This document shows, one piece after another, positions 1 to 8,965 of a stretch of 64,000 nt of DNA. The stretch is from Bin5 sp965204705 (GTDB lineage: Bacteria; Chloroflexota; Anaerolineae; Caldilineales; Caldilineaceae). Below the pieces are notes generated by a model, which was not told the DNA's origin, searched no databases, and was given only the letters and a program-made list of their open reading frames with translations. Made by a program: the position numbers and the translations under genes. Position 1 is the stretch's first letter. Each line of letters begins with the position of its first letter. Location of the stretch: positions 682,001-746,000 of the forward strand of contig OZ242006.1 in assembly GCA_965204705.1 (NCBI GenBank), in the 5' to 3' direction.

Positions 1-1
1 G

Positions 2-1018
2 CGCCGCCACGGCGAGCAACTTCTCGCCGGCCTGCGCGCCATGCAGATCGAGGCCGCGGTCGAAACCTTCGAGGGTGAATGCTCCTACACCGAAATCGAG
101 CGGGCCGCCGCAAGCCTGCAAGCGAAAGACACGCCTTTCGACAGCCTGATCGCGGTCGGCGGCGGCAAATGCCTAGACGCGGGCAAATGTGTAGCCGCCC
201 GGCTTGAAATCCCCGTCGTCATCTGCCCCACCATCGCCTCCACCGACGCGCCCTGCTCCGCCCTGTCTGTCATCTATACCGACGAAGGCATCGCCCACGG
301 CGGCGAGTCTTTCCCCGACAGCCCCGCCTTTGTACTTGTCGATTCACAACTGATCGCAGCCGCGCCCGTGCGCTACCTGGTGGCCGGCATGGGCGACGCG
401 CTCGCCACCCGTTACGAAGCCCGCACCTGTTACCGCAACCCCGCCGGCCGCGCCGTCATCGGCGGCCGCCCTACCATCGCTGCCCAGGCCATCGCCGAAC
501 TGTGTGCCCAGACCGTCTTCGACGATGGCGTTGCCGCCGCCCAGGCCAACTATCGCGCCGAGGTGGACCCCGCCCTGGAGCGTGTCATCGAAGCCAATAC
601 GCTTCTGAGCGGTATCGGCTTCGAGAGCGGGGGTGTCACCGCCTCCCACGCCGTTGCCATGGGCTTCACCCGCCTGCCCGTCGCCCGCGAAAACTACCTG
701 CACGGTGAAATGGTTGCGATGGGCCTGCTCACCCAGCTTGCGCTGGAGCAGACCTTGGACGAATGTGATCAGGTCGCCCGCTTCTGCGCCGAAGTCGGCC
801 TGCCTACCCACCTTGCCCAACTCTCCATGGACGCCGCAGCCGACGGCCCCGCTCTCCAAGAGGCAATGGCCCATAGCGCCGCTACACCGCTGATGGACAA
901 CGAACCCTTCGAAGTCACCCCGGAGAACACCTGGGCCGCCCTTCTGCAGGCCGACGAGCTCGGCCGTGCCGCTACCGCCGCAGTCGGCGATCAGGCATAC
1001 CGCCGCCTGCACGCATAG
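2..1018 (+). CDS. gldA: Glycerol dehydrogenase, 5' end outside the window
   Basis: Iron/zinc-type (family III) alcohol dehydrogenase that oxidises glycerol to dihydroxyacetone with NAD+. The frame is open to the left edge, so the N-terminal part is missing; at least 338 codons are present against about 365 for the family. Visible are the GECSYTEIER segment, the NAD-binding GGGKCLDAGK loop, and the likely metal ligands: Asp in GMGDALATRYEA, His in SHAVAMG and His in YLHGEMVAMG. It ends 177 bp before a CoA-transferase on the same strand. The symbol rests on the close likeness of the GECSYTEIERAA segment to bacterial GldA. Substrate specificity is inferred. Confidence 0.88.
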   Translation, partial: RRHGEQLLAGLRAMQIEAAVETFEGECSYTEIERAAASLQAKDTPFDSLIAVGGGKCLDAGKCVAARLEIPVVICPTIASTDAPCSALSVIYTDEGIAHGGESFPDSPAFVLVDSQLIAAAPVRYLVAGMGDALATRYEARTCYRNPAGRAVIGGRPTIAAQAIAELCAQTVFDDGVAAAQANYRAEVDPALERVIEANTLLSGIGFESGGVTASHAVAMGFTRLPVARENYLHGEMVAMGLLTQLALEQTLDECDQVARFCAEVGLPTHLAQLSMDAAADGPALQEAMAHSAATPLMDNEPFEVTPENTWAALLQADELGRAATAAVGDQAYRRLHA

Positions 1019-1085
1019 ACCGCTCCCGTCCGACTGTCCTCTTCTACAGCGCCTTTTTCTAGGGCAGGGACACGCCCGCAAAGCC

Positions 1086-1113
1086 TTGCGCACATCGCCC
1101 CTGCCGCTATAAT
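1086..1113 (+). promoter_or_regulatory. Sigma-70-type promoter for the CoA-transferase gene
   Basis: TTGCGC (1086-1091) and a perfect TATAAT (1108-1113) are separated by 16 bp, about 80 bp before the start codon at 1196. Found by eye in the gap after the glycerol dehydrogenase gene. Confidence 0.55.
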
Positions 1114-1195
1114 GAACCCATCTCTACGCCGCGGGCGCGCACCACCTCCGCACGAACGCGCCTGCCCGCCTCTTCCGCAAAGGTGAGACTTACCC

Positions 1196-2782
1196 ATGCC
1201 GCGCACCCGCTTTCTCAACCTCGCCGAAGCCGCCGAACTCATCCCCGACGGCGCGACCGTAGCCGTCAACTCATCCAGCGGCCTGCTCTGCCCCGACGCG
1301 CTGCTGCGCGCCGTCGGCGAGCGCTTTGCCCAGCACGGCCATCCGCAGAACCTGACCACCATTCACCCCATCGCCGCCGGTGATATGTACGGCATCGACG
1401 GCATCGACCACATCGCCCGCCCCGGCCTGCTGGCGCGCGTGATCGCCGGCTCACTCCCATCGGGTCCGTCCTCAATGGAGTCGCCGGCCATCTGGCGCAT
1501 GGTCTACGAGAACGAAATCGAAGCCTACAACATTCCCAGCGGGCTCATCTTCCACCAGTTGCGCGAAGCCGCGGCCAAACGCCCCGGCGTTCTCACGCAA
1601 CTGGGTATGGACACCTTCCTCGATCCCCGGCGCCAGGGCGGCCGCATGAACGAGCGCACCCGCGAAGACATTGTGCAATTGGTGGAGTTTGACGGCCAGG
1701 AGTGGCTCTATCTGCGCGCCCTGCACCCGGACGCAGCCCTGATCCGCGCCACGACTGCCGACGAACTGGGCAATCTCACCTTCGAGCGCGAAGGCGCCTT
1801 TCTGGGCGCGTACGATGTCGCGGTGGCTGCGCACAACAACGGCGGCACCGTCATCGCCCAGGTTGAACGCCGCGTTGCCGCCAATACGCTACTCCCCCAG
1901 AACGTGCGCGTGCCCAGCGTACTCGTGGACGCAGTCGTGGTCGTGCCCGAATCCATGCAGACCACCCAGACCGAATACGACCCCGCCATCAGCGGCGAGG
2001 TGCGCGTTCCCTCGGAGACCTTCGAGCTGGCCGAGTGGGGCCTGCAAAAGGTCATCGCCCGCCGCGCCGCGCTTGAGCTCCGCGACGGTGAAGCGGTCAA
2101 TCTAGGGTTCGGCATCTCCTCGCTCGTGCCTCTGGTTCTCCTGGAAGAGGGTCTGGACGGCGCCGTCACCTGGGTAATCGAACAGGGCGCCGTAGGCGGC
2201 ATGCCGCTGCAGGGCTTCCAGTTCGGTTGTGCCGCCAACACGCAGGCCATCATCCCTTCACCGGACCAGTTCAGTTATTTCCAGGGCGGTGGCTTCGACC
2301 GCTGCTTCCTCTCCTTCATGCAGATCGACCGTGAGGGCAACATCAACGTCTCCCGGCTGGCCGCCCGCCCCCATGTGACCGCCGGTGTCGGCGGCTTCGT
2401 CGACATCACCGCCAACGCCCGCAATATCGTCATCAGCGGAACTTACACAGCCGGCGCCCGCCTCGACGTCGCCGACGGCCGCCTCCAAATCGAGCGCGAG
2501 GGCAGAGTGCGTAAGTTCGTCAACGAGGTCGAGCACGTCACCTTCAGCGGCCGCCGCGCCCGCCAGACCGGCCAAAACGTGCTCGTTATCACCGAACGCT
2601 GCGTGCTTCGCCTCGACACCCACGGCTGGACCGTCATCGAAATCGCGCCAGGCACAAACCTCGACCAGGACGTATTGGCCCAGTGCGAGTTCCCCCTCGC
2701 CGTCGCGCCCGACCTGCGCGAAATGGAGCCCCGGCTCTTCCAGCCGGAGCGTATGGGTCTGCAATTACAAGGGAGTGAATGA
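1196..2782 (+). CDS. Fused alpha/beta acyl-CoA:carboxylate CoA-transferase (YdiF/propionate CoA-transferase type)
   Basis: A 528-residue family I CoA-transferase in which the two halves, separate subunits in many relatives, lie on one chain. The N-terminal half starts with RFLNLAEAAELIPDGATVAV. The C-terminal half carries the EQGAVGG motif, whose Glu (about residue 329) is the expected covalent CoA-thioester nucleophile. It would move CoA between a short-chain acyl-CoA and a carboxylate such as acetate. The ATG follows an AAGGTGAG ribosome binding site and a consensus promoter. It is convergent with the polysaccharide genes downstream. The exact acids used cannot be read from sequence. Confidence 0.85.
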   Translation: MPRTRFLNLAEAAELIPDGATVAVNSSSGLLCPDALLRAVGERFAQHGHPQNLTTIHPIAAGDMYGIDGIDHIARPGLLARVIAGSLPSGPSSMESPAIWRMVYENEIEAYNIPSGLIFHQLREAAAKRPGVLTQLGMDTFLDPRRQGGRMNERTREDIVQLVEFDGQEWLYLRALHPDAALIRATTADELGNLTFEREGAFLGAYDVAVAAHNNGGTVIAQVERRVAANTLLPQNVRVPSVLVDAVVVVPESMQTTQTEYDPAISGEVRVPSETFELAEWGLQKVIARRAALELRDGEAVNLGFGISSLVPLVLLEEGLDGAVTWVIEQGAVGGMPLQGFQFGCAANTQAIIPSPDQFSYFQGGGFDRCFLSFMQIDREGNINVSRLAARPHVTAGVGGFVDITANARNIVISGTYTAGARLDVADGRLQIEREGRVRKFVNEVEHVTFSGRRARQTGQNVLVITERCVLRLDTHGWTVIEIAPGTNLDQDVLAQCEFPLAVAPDLREMEPRLFQPERMGLQLQGSE

Positions 2783-2855
2783 GGAAGTAGAAGCCTGTGT
2801 GAACGACGGCGTACGAGGTGTTGCCAAAAAACTGAAAACTGAAAACAAGAAACTC

Positions 2856-4409
2856 CTAGTAAGCCCCCTCCCCGCCCAAAACCTTCGGGATCGTGCGCAG
2901 CAGAATGCTCAAATCCAATGTCAGGCTCCAGTTCTCGGCGTAGTAGATGTCGAGCAGGACCATCTCATCGAAAGTCAGATCGCTGCGGCCGCTGACCTGC
3001 CAGAGTCCGGTCATCCCCGGACTGACCGACAACCGTTTACGGTGCCAGTCCTTATACTGCGCAACCTCCTCTGGTACATTAGGGCGGGGCCCGACAAGGC
3101 TCATTTCGCCGCGCAGTACATTGAGAAGATTCGGCAGCTCGTCCAGGCTCAAACGACGCAGAATTCGTCCAACAGAGGTGCGGCGGGGGTCGTCGCGCAC
3201 TTTGAAAAGCGGTCCCGACGCCTCATTGAGATCGGCAATCTCGTCCAACTGCGCATCGGCATCCGCGATCATCGAGCGGAACTTAAAGATCTTGAACTGC
3301 CTTCCATTACGCCCTACGCGCGTCTGGGAGTATATTACCGACCCCGGCGAACTGATGCGGACACACAGCGCGATCAACGCGGCCAGCGGCAATCCCAGAA
3401 CCAACATGACCGTGGCAAGCGTCACATCCAGCCCTCGCTTCACGAATAGATTCCAGCCCGCAATCGATACCGCCCGCGTCGTAATCAGCGGAATCCCGTC
3501 CAGCCGCTCCACCTGCATCTGGTTCTTCGTCAGCTGGAAAAAGTCCGGCACGATCTGTGCCGTGACGCCGTTCTGCTCACACAGATGAAGCAAACGCGCC
3601 ACGATGCGGTGGCTCCGCCAGGGCAGGCAGATGATGGCCGTGTCGATGTCACTGGTCTGCAGGATGTCGTAAAAATTTGTCAGCGGGCCCAGCGCCTGAA
3701 AGCGGCCTATGTCAGTCTGATTGATATCTGGATCGTCGTCCAGAAATCCGACCAATTCGTATCCGAGGCTCGGACGCGCTGCAATCGTGCGCATGACCAT
3801 CAACCCCACGTCGCCGGCTCCCACCAACACCACACGCTCCAGGCCAATCCTCTGATTGCGCAGATAGCCCCGCACTGTGTAGATCACTGCCCTGCTGATT
3901 CCCAGCAACAGCGTGACCAGCACCGCCGAGTACAGAAAGATCAGACGGCTGAAGGACAGCTGCCCGAAAGCCAGGTTCAGAATGATCAGGACAACAACGC
4001 CGATCGTGGTCGCGCTCGCGATCGCGTAAACCTCCTCAATCCAGAGGCGATCTCGCCGGTATACGTAAACTCTGGAGAACTGAAACGAACAGAAAAGGAG
4101 AAAAACAAGCGCTAGTCCGAACGGCATGTAGGTGATCAGTCCGGTCTGGTTTGCCGGATCGACGGTGAGGAACCACTGCAGCCGGTAGCGCACCCAGTAG
4201 GCCATCACAAACGCAGCAACGATTAGTATCAGATCGCTGATGCGCAGCAGCGCCGGCCACCACCGCGACGGGATCCTAATGAGCAAGGCAACCAGCCAGC
4301 TTCTATCAGGTGATCCTGTTGCCTCACCGCTCGTCCGCCGCCCGGCGAGGGTCTGTTGGGATGTTCGGCGGCCTTGGCGCTCTTTCATCTGTACGGTTGT
4401 CATCGGCAT
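2856..4409 (-). CDS. Undecaprenyl-phosphate sugar phosphotransferase (WbaP/WcaJ-type initiating transferase)
   Basis: Polyprenyl glycosylphosphotransferase of 517 residues that would put the first sugar-1-phosphate on undecaprenyl phosphate to start exopolysaccharide or O-antigen synthesis. Membrane segments lie at about residues 55-75, 92-112, 132-150 and 155-172. A Rossmann-like domain follows (VVLVGAGDVG near 193-202, CoA_binding_3 type), then a further membrane segment near 325-350. The C-terminal bacterial sugar transferase domain has KIFKFRSM at 373-380 and the VGPRPNVPEE motif. It is the last gene of a minus-strand set with two GT4 glycosyltransferases, 58 bp after the first of these. 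No strong ribosome binding site is seen at the chosen ATG; a later start is possible. Confidence 0.9.
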   Translation of the reverse strand: MPMTTVQMKERQGRRTSQQTLAGRRTSGEATGSPDRSWLVALLIRIPSRWWPALLRISDLILIVAAFVMAYWVRYRLQWFLTVDPANQTGLITYMPFGLALVFLLFCSFQFSRVYVYRRDRLWIEEVYAIASATTIGVVVLIILNLAFGQLSFSRLIFLYSAVLVTLLLGISRAVIYTVRGYLRNQRIGLERVVLVGAGDVGLMVMRTIAARPSLGYELVGFLDDDPDINQTDIGRFQALGPLTNFYDILQTSDIDTAIICLPWRSHRIVARLLHLCEQNGVTAQIVPDFFQLTKNQMQVERLDGIPLITTRAVSIAGWNLFVKRGLDVTLATVMLVLGLPLAALIALCVRISSPGSVIYSQTRVGRNGRQFKIFKFRSMIADADAQLDEIADLNEASGPLFKVRDDPRRTSVGRILRRLSLDELPNLLNVLRGEMSLVGPRPNVPEEVAQYKDWHRKRLSVSPGMTGLWQVSGRSDLTFDEMVLLDIYYAENWSLTLDLSILLRTIPKVLGGEGAY

Positions 4410-4467
4410 TCATTCATTGGCCAGTGGCCGCGGTGTGCGAAATGTTGCTCCTGCTTTGTACCTTTCT

Positions 4468-5634
4468 TTAACCTCCATTTAATGCACTTTCATATACATC
4501 CATCGTTTCTTTCGCGGTCCGTTCCCAGGAGAAATTCCTCGCCTGCCGAAGTCCTAGCATTCGCAACGCAGTGGCGGTCTGCTGCTCTGTGAACAGACAC
4601 TCGAACGCGTTTTGAAGAGCCGCCTGGTCCCGCGCCGGCACGATCATCGCCGCGTCGCCGGCCACCTCCTTCAGGCTCGGCGTGTTGCTGCAGATGACCG
4701 GCGTCCCCGATGCCATCGCCTCCAACACCGGCAGACCAAATCCCTCGAACAGACTGGGGTAAACGAATCCACTGGCCGCGTTGTACCACAAGCACAGGTC
4801 CCGCTCCGGCAGGAAACCGGGGAACTGCACCATTGGTCCTCCCTCGGACAGTCTGTCTGTCAAGCCCAACTCGTCCGCCAGACTGAAAATCTCCTGATAG
4901 TGCCAGCCTTTGCCGCCCGCCACCACCAGCCCTACGTCGCGTCCGATTGCACTCTCCGCCCGCCACTTCGCAAACGTCCGCAGCAGATGGGGAAGATTCT
5001 TGCGCGGCTCCAACGTGCCAACATAAAGCAGGAATCTCTCAGGCAGCCCCATGAGATCGCGAAAATCGGAAACCTCCGCAGCCGGCAGCGGCCGGAACTG
5101 CTCGCCGACCCCATTATACACGACCTCCACGCGCCGGCTGTCGACCCCAAACTCCGCCCGGACGTCCGCCGCCGTCTGCTTGCTGACTGCAATTACCCGC
5201 CGGGCCCGCCGGGCGCTGGCACGACACAGCTGCCCAAGATAGAATCGCTTAAGACGGGGAAAACGCTCCGGCATCCGTACAAAGCTGAGGTCATGGACCG
5301 TCACAACACCGGGCACTCTCGTCGCCAGCGGCAAAGTATTCACCAGGCCGTGCACAAGATTCCCCTGCGCCGTCATCGCGGCCAGCGGTAGTGCCGTCTG
5401 CTCCCAGATGATGCGGGGCACCGGGTCGCCCGCCGGCCAGCGCGTATAACGCAGCTCCATCCCCGGGCGCCTCTGCGGGAAGCGAAATTCGCGGTCATTG
5501 ACAAAGGCCGTCACCTGGTTTCCGTCCGTCTCGTCCGCAAGCGCTGTCAGCAGGTTGCGGCAGTAGTTGCTGACTCCGGCGCCCCGGTAACCGCCTCTTG
5601 TATGTAGTAGCTGGGCGTTGACGACGACTTTCAT
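4468..5634 (-). CDS. GT4-family glycosyltransferase
   Basis: GT-B fold glycosyltransferase (GT4, group 1) that likely adds a sugar to a lipid-linked polysaccharide intermediate at the cytoplasmic face. The N-terminal domain begins KVVVNAQLLHTRGGYRGAG with a glycine-rich loop. The C-terminal nucleotide-sugar domain has LYVGTLEPRKNL and the signature EGFGLPVLEAMASGTPV. I start it at the ATG directly before KVVVNAQ; an in-frame ATG four codons earlier (5646) is possible and neither has a clear ribosome binding site. It sits between the initiating transferase and a second GT4 gene. Donor and acceptor sugars are unknown. Confidence 0.88.
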   Translation of the reverse strand: MKVVVNAQLLHTRGGYRGAGVSNYCRNLLTALADETDGNQVTAFVNDREFRFPQRRPGMELRYTRWPAGDPVPRIIWEQTALPLAAMTAQGNLVHGLVNTLPLATRVPGVVTVHDLSFVRMPERFPRLKRFYLGQLCRASARRARRVIAVSKQTAADVRAEFGVDSRRVEVVYNGVGEQFRPLPAAEVSDFRDLMGLPERFLLYVGTLEPRKNLPHLLRTFAKWRAESAIGRDVGLVVAGGKGWHYQEIFSLADELGLTDRLSEGGPMVQFPGFLPERDLCLWYNAASGFVYPSLFEGFGLPVLEAMASGTPVICSNTPSLKEVAGDAAMIVPARDQAALQNAFECLFTEQQTATALRMLGLRQARNFSWERTAKETMDVYESALNGG

Positions 5635-5657
5635 AGTCAGTTGCATGCAATTAGTCT

Positions 5658-6779
5658 TTAGTGGCCATGAATTACGGCCGTGTACGCCGCGACCGTCTGT
5701 CGGGCAATCTCTTCCATTGTGTAATGGGCCAGCACACGCTTCCTACCCGCTTCAGCCAGTCTGTTGCGTGCCGCCCTATCCTTCATCAGCCGCTGCAATT
5801 GCGATCGCAGCGCTTCGATATCTCCCTCCGGGAAGACCACCCCGGCATCTCCGATGACGTTGGGGATCTCGCCGCTGCTGCTGCCTAGCACCGGTACCCC
5901 GCAGGCCATCGCCTCGATCAGGACCCGCCCAAACTGTTCCTTCCAGTTGGGCCGTGTACGGCTAGGCAGCACCAGCGTGTCCAGTGAGCGATAAAACTCG
6001 GGCATCTCCCCGCTGGGCAGTCTCACGCCCAGCGTTACACGGTCAACGATGCCGCTTTCGGAAGCCAGTTTTCGCAGCGCTTCGAGCTCTTCCCCGCTGC
6101 CAACCAGCGTCAACCGCCAGCTGCCCTCCAGCCCAGCGCACGCCCGCAACAGCAGGTCCAGCCCCTTCTCGGGCAACAGGCCCCCGGCGTAGCCGATGTG
6201 AAACGCCTCTTCCTTCTCCCCTTGCTTCGCTCCTTCCTCCTCTTCCTGCGGCCGGAATATGGACGGGTCAACGCCGAACTGCGGCAGCACCACGGTTTCG
6301 CCCTGGTACCCCTTGCGCACAAGAACGTCGCGGGCCTCGTTATTCCCGGCGATCGCCACTGAACAGCCGCGGTATACAGTGCGCTCGAACCAGTTGAACG
6401 GCGGCGGATAGCGGCGCAGCAAGTTCTGCCAGGTAAAGAAAAGCGGCTTCGCACCCACCGACCCCGCCGCCCGCACAGCAAGAAGCGTAGCCAAATTGTA
6501 TGGCTCCTCATCCACATGTACAACCTGCGGTTTTAGCTCCCGCAGCTCCTTTACCAGAGTAGGAAAAAAGTGCATATGATAAGCGCCGTTAAAAAGGATG
6601 GGAATCGTACGCAGTTCGTAGCCGAGCGTATGTAGCCGTTCCGCCTTCTGAATCCCGCGCCGGTCCCGCCAGCTCGGTGGCGTCAGCACTGTCAGCTCCA
6701 CCCCCAGGCGTGCAATCTCCTCCGCCTTCCTCTGATACGCGCCCACAACGAGCGCCTTGCTGATAAGTACAACGCGCAA
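5658..6779 (-). CDS. GT4-family glycosyltransferase
   Basis: Second GT-B glycosyltransferase of the polysaccharide set. The C-terminal domain shows IGYAGGLLPEKGLDLLLRA, a VGSGEELEALR nucleotide-binding region, and the signature IEAMACGVPVLGSSSGEIP. The short EEEEGAKQGEKEEA stretch is an acidic insert between the two domains. I prefer a TTG start at 6779 (protein begins RVVLISKALVV) because AAGGAG lies 6 nt upstream; an upstream TTG at 6806 gives nine more residues. It is the first gene transcribed in the set, followed after 23 bp by the next GT4. Confidence 0.85.
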   Translation of the reverse strand: MRVVLISKALVVGAYQRKAEEIARLGVELTVLTPPSWRDRRGIQKAERLHTLGYELRTIPILFNGAYHMHFFPTLVKELRELKPQVVHVDEEPYNLATLLAVRAAGSVGAKPLFFTWQNLLRRYPPPFNWFERTVYRGCSVAIAGNNEARDVLVRKGYQGETVVLPQFGVDPSIFRPQEEEEGAKQGEKEEAFHIGYAGGLLPEKGLDLLLRACAGLEGSWRLTLVGSGEELEALRKLASESGIVDRVTLGVRLPSGEMPEFYRSLDTLVLPSRTRPNWKEQFGRVLIEAMACGVPVLGSSSGEIPNVIGDAGVVFPEGDIEALRSQLQRLMKDRAARNRLAEAGRKRVLAHYTMEEIARQTVAAYTAVIHGH

Positions 6780-6972
6780 CAACCACTCCTTGTGCTTGGA
6801 GTCCAATGGGCAGTAAAAGCGCTCTACATTCCACCCCTGATTATAGCGGAGCCGCGCGAGCCGCTCAAGGGGCCAGAGTGGACTATTGTTCCCGGATTTG
6901 GGGCAATTGCGGGGTCACCGTCATGGTTCTAGAGGTTTAGGATGACGGGGCGATGAACGGAGCCGAAGAGAG

Positions 6973-7905
6973 TTACTTACGTTTGACCCCTAGATGCACA
7001 CGCGACAGATCCTGACCGAAGTGGCTCAGCAGAGCCTTCGTCTTTTTCGCAGAACTAGAACTGCTCATATTGGATTCAACGATGAGAGGTGTTCCCGTGA
7101 TCCGTTTAGGACTAAAGAAAGGCTTTCCAGATGGGTGGATTGCATTGGCGTGGAACAAATGGCGGTCCGAGGTCGAGAAATCCGAGATACTATCTAAGGT
7201 CAAGACACCTTTGGACCAGAGCCACTCAATTGTCTGCAAAACTAATTCATACCAAGCTTGCAACCGATGTTCGCTGCCATCTGGATATCGAATAGCTTCC
7301 GGACGTTTCGTTGCCTTTAGAACAACGAACTTTGACAATGGTACCCAATCAGTTGAATCTGACTCTAGAGGGACCAGATCGACTTCTGAAGAGGGAATAG
7401 CTATCGGTTTTGTTGCTAGTACCACCTGGCCCAATGAAAGACTGGGCCGCCAGAGAGACAAGAGGCTGAGAGCGCTAAGGCAAGTAGGAAAGGCGGAAAT
7501 CTTCAGATCCAATTTCTGACCTTCATCTATCGTATCGCCCGGGGGAACCTCGTATAGTTCCCATTGGTCTCCATCTGTAATCCAAGCGAATTTCACACCA
7601 ACAATTTTGGCGTTCCTGATCAACTGCGCCAGGAACGGTTGCAGCGGTTGGCCAAGCCTCTTGGCTTCAACGATAGCGGCTGGAAGTCCGTTCTGGGCCA
7701 ACAATGCATAATCAGCCTTTCGACCGTTGACATCATACTCTGGCACCACAATCGAAGGGTCTGTCGTGTCCCACCCGAGGACCTGCAGAAGCGGATCGAT
7801 CAACGCCACGCGCGTGCGCGTCTCACTAACACTCAAAGTCGGGCCATGGTCGGCGATTCGCCCTTTCAGCGTTTCGATGACTTCGGTCAAATCGTCTAGT
7901 AGCAT
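6973..7905 (-). CDS. Stand-alone HsdR N-terminal-domain protein (PD-(D/E)xK nuclease fold)
   Basis: 310-residue protein whose first 140 residues match the N-terminal nuclease domain of type I restriction enzyme R subunits. A helical start (ETRTRVALIDPLLQVLGWD) precedes the PD-(D/E)xK core with Asp65 in GRKADYALL and Glu80/Lys82 in AAIVEAKRLG, then FAWITDGDQWELYE. No helicase motor, HsdM or HsdS is encoded nearby, and the C-terminal half is not recognised. The ATG at 7905 follows AGGAGA at good spacing. By eye the gene is less GC-rich than its neighbours, which suggests transfer. It may be an orphan defence nuclease; DNA cleavage is not shown. Confidence 0.72.
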   Translation of the reverse strand: MLLDDLTEVIETLKGRIADHGPTLSVSETRTRVALIDPLLQVLGWDTTDPSIVVPEYDVNGRKADYALLAQNGLPAAIVEAKRLGQPLQPFLAQLIRNAKIVGVKFAWITDGDQWELYEVPPGDTIDEGQKLDLKISAFPTCLSALSLLSLWRPSLSLGQVVLATKPIAIPSSEVDLVPLESDSTDWVPLSKFVVLKATKRPEAIRYPDGSEHRLQAWYELVLQTIEWLWSKGVLTLDSISDFSTSDRHLFHANAIHPSGKPFFSPKRITGTPLIVESNMSSSSSAKKTKALLSHFGQDLSRVHLGVKRK

Positions 7906-8272
7906 TTTGATTCTCCTGCCTATAGAAGGGGGCAGGGCACGCTTCGTAAATCACATACCGGTCGGGAGAGATGAACCGGATCCTTAAGCCCCAATCGCCC
8001 TCGAGGAAGAGACCAAGTTGGAAAGGATTGTGAACGAAGAATTCGGCCTGACTTGGAGCAATTGCCTGCAGGAACACTCCAGTCTGGCCTGTACACATTA
8101 TGCCTTCCGTGATCTCAAATGGCAATGGGGAATGTGGTCGAACTGTCCGGAGCAGATCGGGATCAAAGCAGGCGAAAGTCAATGCTCCGGTACGTCTGAC
8201 TTGTGATTTCGTAGATCCTGGGACAGACAGGCCAGCAGTCCTCACGCACTCCCCCCTCACCCCAAACTCCAC
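7826..8272 (-). CDS. Doubtful ORF, possibly a gene remnant
   Basis: An open frame of 148 codons between the HsdR-N-like gene and the GNAT gene, overlapping both. The middle part (about codons 28-115) has protein-like composition with hydrophobic and aromatic clusters such as FVHNPFQLGLFLEGDWGLRIRF. The last 30 codons run antiphase through the start of the HsdR-N gene and look like noise. No convincing start codon or ribosome binding site is visible. It may be a small protein with a wrong end, a frameshifted relic, or chance. I do not recognise any family. It is listed because it is the only coding candidate in 7906-8256. Confidence 0.25.
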   Translation of the reverse strand: MEFGVRGECVRTAGLSVPGSTKSQVRRTGALTFACFDPDLLRTVRPHSPLPFEITEGIMCTGQTGVFLQAIAPSQAEFFVHNPFQLGLFLEGDWGLRIRFISPDRYVIYEACPAPFYRQENQNATRRFDRSHRNAERANRRPWPDFEC

Positions 8273-8925
8273 CCACTAGCATACACCACCAACCCCAACT
8301 TGCGTGCCACCGCCAAGGAAGCCCCGTTCTTCCAAGACGTACTGTAAAGCGGCGCCCGCCCCGACGCTCGCACCGCCAGCGCCCACGCCGCCGTAACCTG
8401 TGTACCCAGCCCCCGCCCCCGGAACACCGCCGCCGTCTCCAGCCCGGCCTCCGCCGCCGTGTCCGAGCGCCGTGCGCAGAAGCACACACTCACCGCAGCG
8501 CCGTCCACCACTACCCCTGTGATCGGCAAACGCCCCGCTATCTCCTCTGCCGTCCACCCCGAAAAATGGCGCGCTAACAGAGGCAACGCAGTCACGAACA
8601 CCGTGTCATCGGGTTTATCGATTGTCTTGGGAAAAGTGAACGCCGGCCCGAAGTACGCCTCTCCGCCTACCAGCGCCCTGTACCGCTCCGCATGCACAGG
8701 CGCCTCGCGAAACTCCGCAACCGGCGGCTCCTCGGCGGCAAGAGCGCCCAACTCCGCGGCGACCTCCGGCGGCACGTCCGCCCGCACAGCCCAAGCGCAA
8801 CTCGACCTGCCGCGAACCAGCGCGAACTTCGGCCCAGGCTCCGGGTCTGGCTCAAGTGTCCCGCGAATTCGACCCGCGCCGTCGAGCAGATACAGCGTCC
8901 GCAGGTGAATCTCCGGCGTGCTCAC
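8257..8925 (-). CDS. GNAT-family N-acetyltransferase
   Basis: 222-residue protein with a GNAT fold in its C-terminal half: the acetyl-CoA-binding motif is seen around GRGLGTQVTAAWALAVRA, followed by the usual Tyr/Ser-rich strand and KNGASLAVARKLGLV. The N-terminal half, with a lead segment LRTLYLLDGAGRIRGT, is typical of GNAT proteins with an extra N-terminal domain. It starts at GTG. The gene lies 40 bp downstream of the sugar isomerase on the same strand, so it may be the last gene of the carbohydrate block. Acceptor unknown. Confidence 0.75.
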   Translation of the reverse strand: MSTPEIHLRTLYLLDGAGRIRGTLEPDPEPGPKFALVRGRSSCAWAVRADVPPEVAAELGALAAEEPPVAEFREAPVHAERYRALVGGEAYFGPAFTFPKTIDKPDDTVFVTALPLLARHFSGWTAEEIAGRLPITGVVVDGAAVSVCFCARRSDTAAEAGLETAAVFRGRGLGTQVTAAWALAVRASGRAPLYSTSWKNGASLAVARKLGLVVYASGWSLG

Positions 8926-8965
8926 GTGTCGCTCAGGGGGCCTTTCCTATCGCTCGGACAACGGC

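Noticed and set aside
344..1093. Long minus-strand open frame opposite glycerol dehydrogenase
   Set aside because: Glycine-rich antisense translation of a clear plus-strand gene; no start signals.
2385..3449. Plus-strand 354-codon frame across two genes
   Set aside because: Runs through the end of the CoA-transferase and antisense to the sugar transferase; composition is noise.
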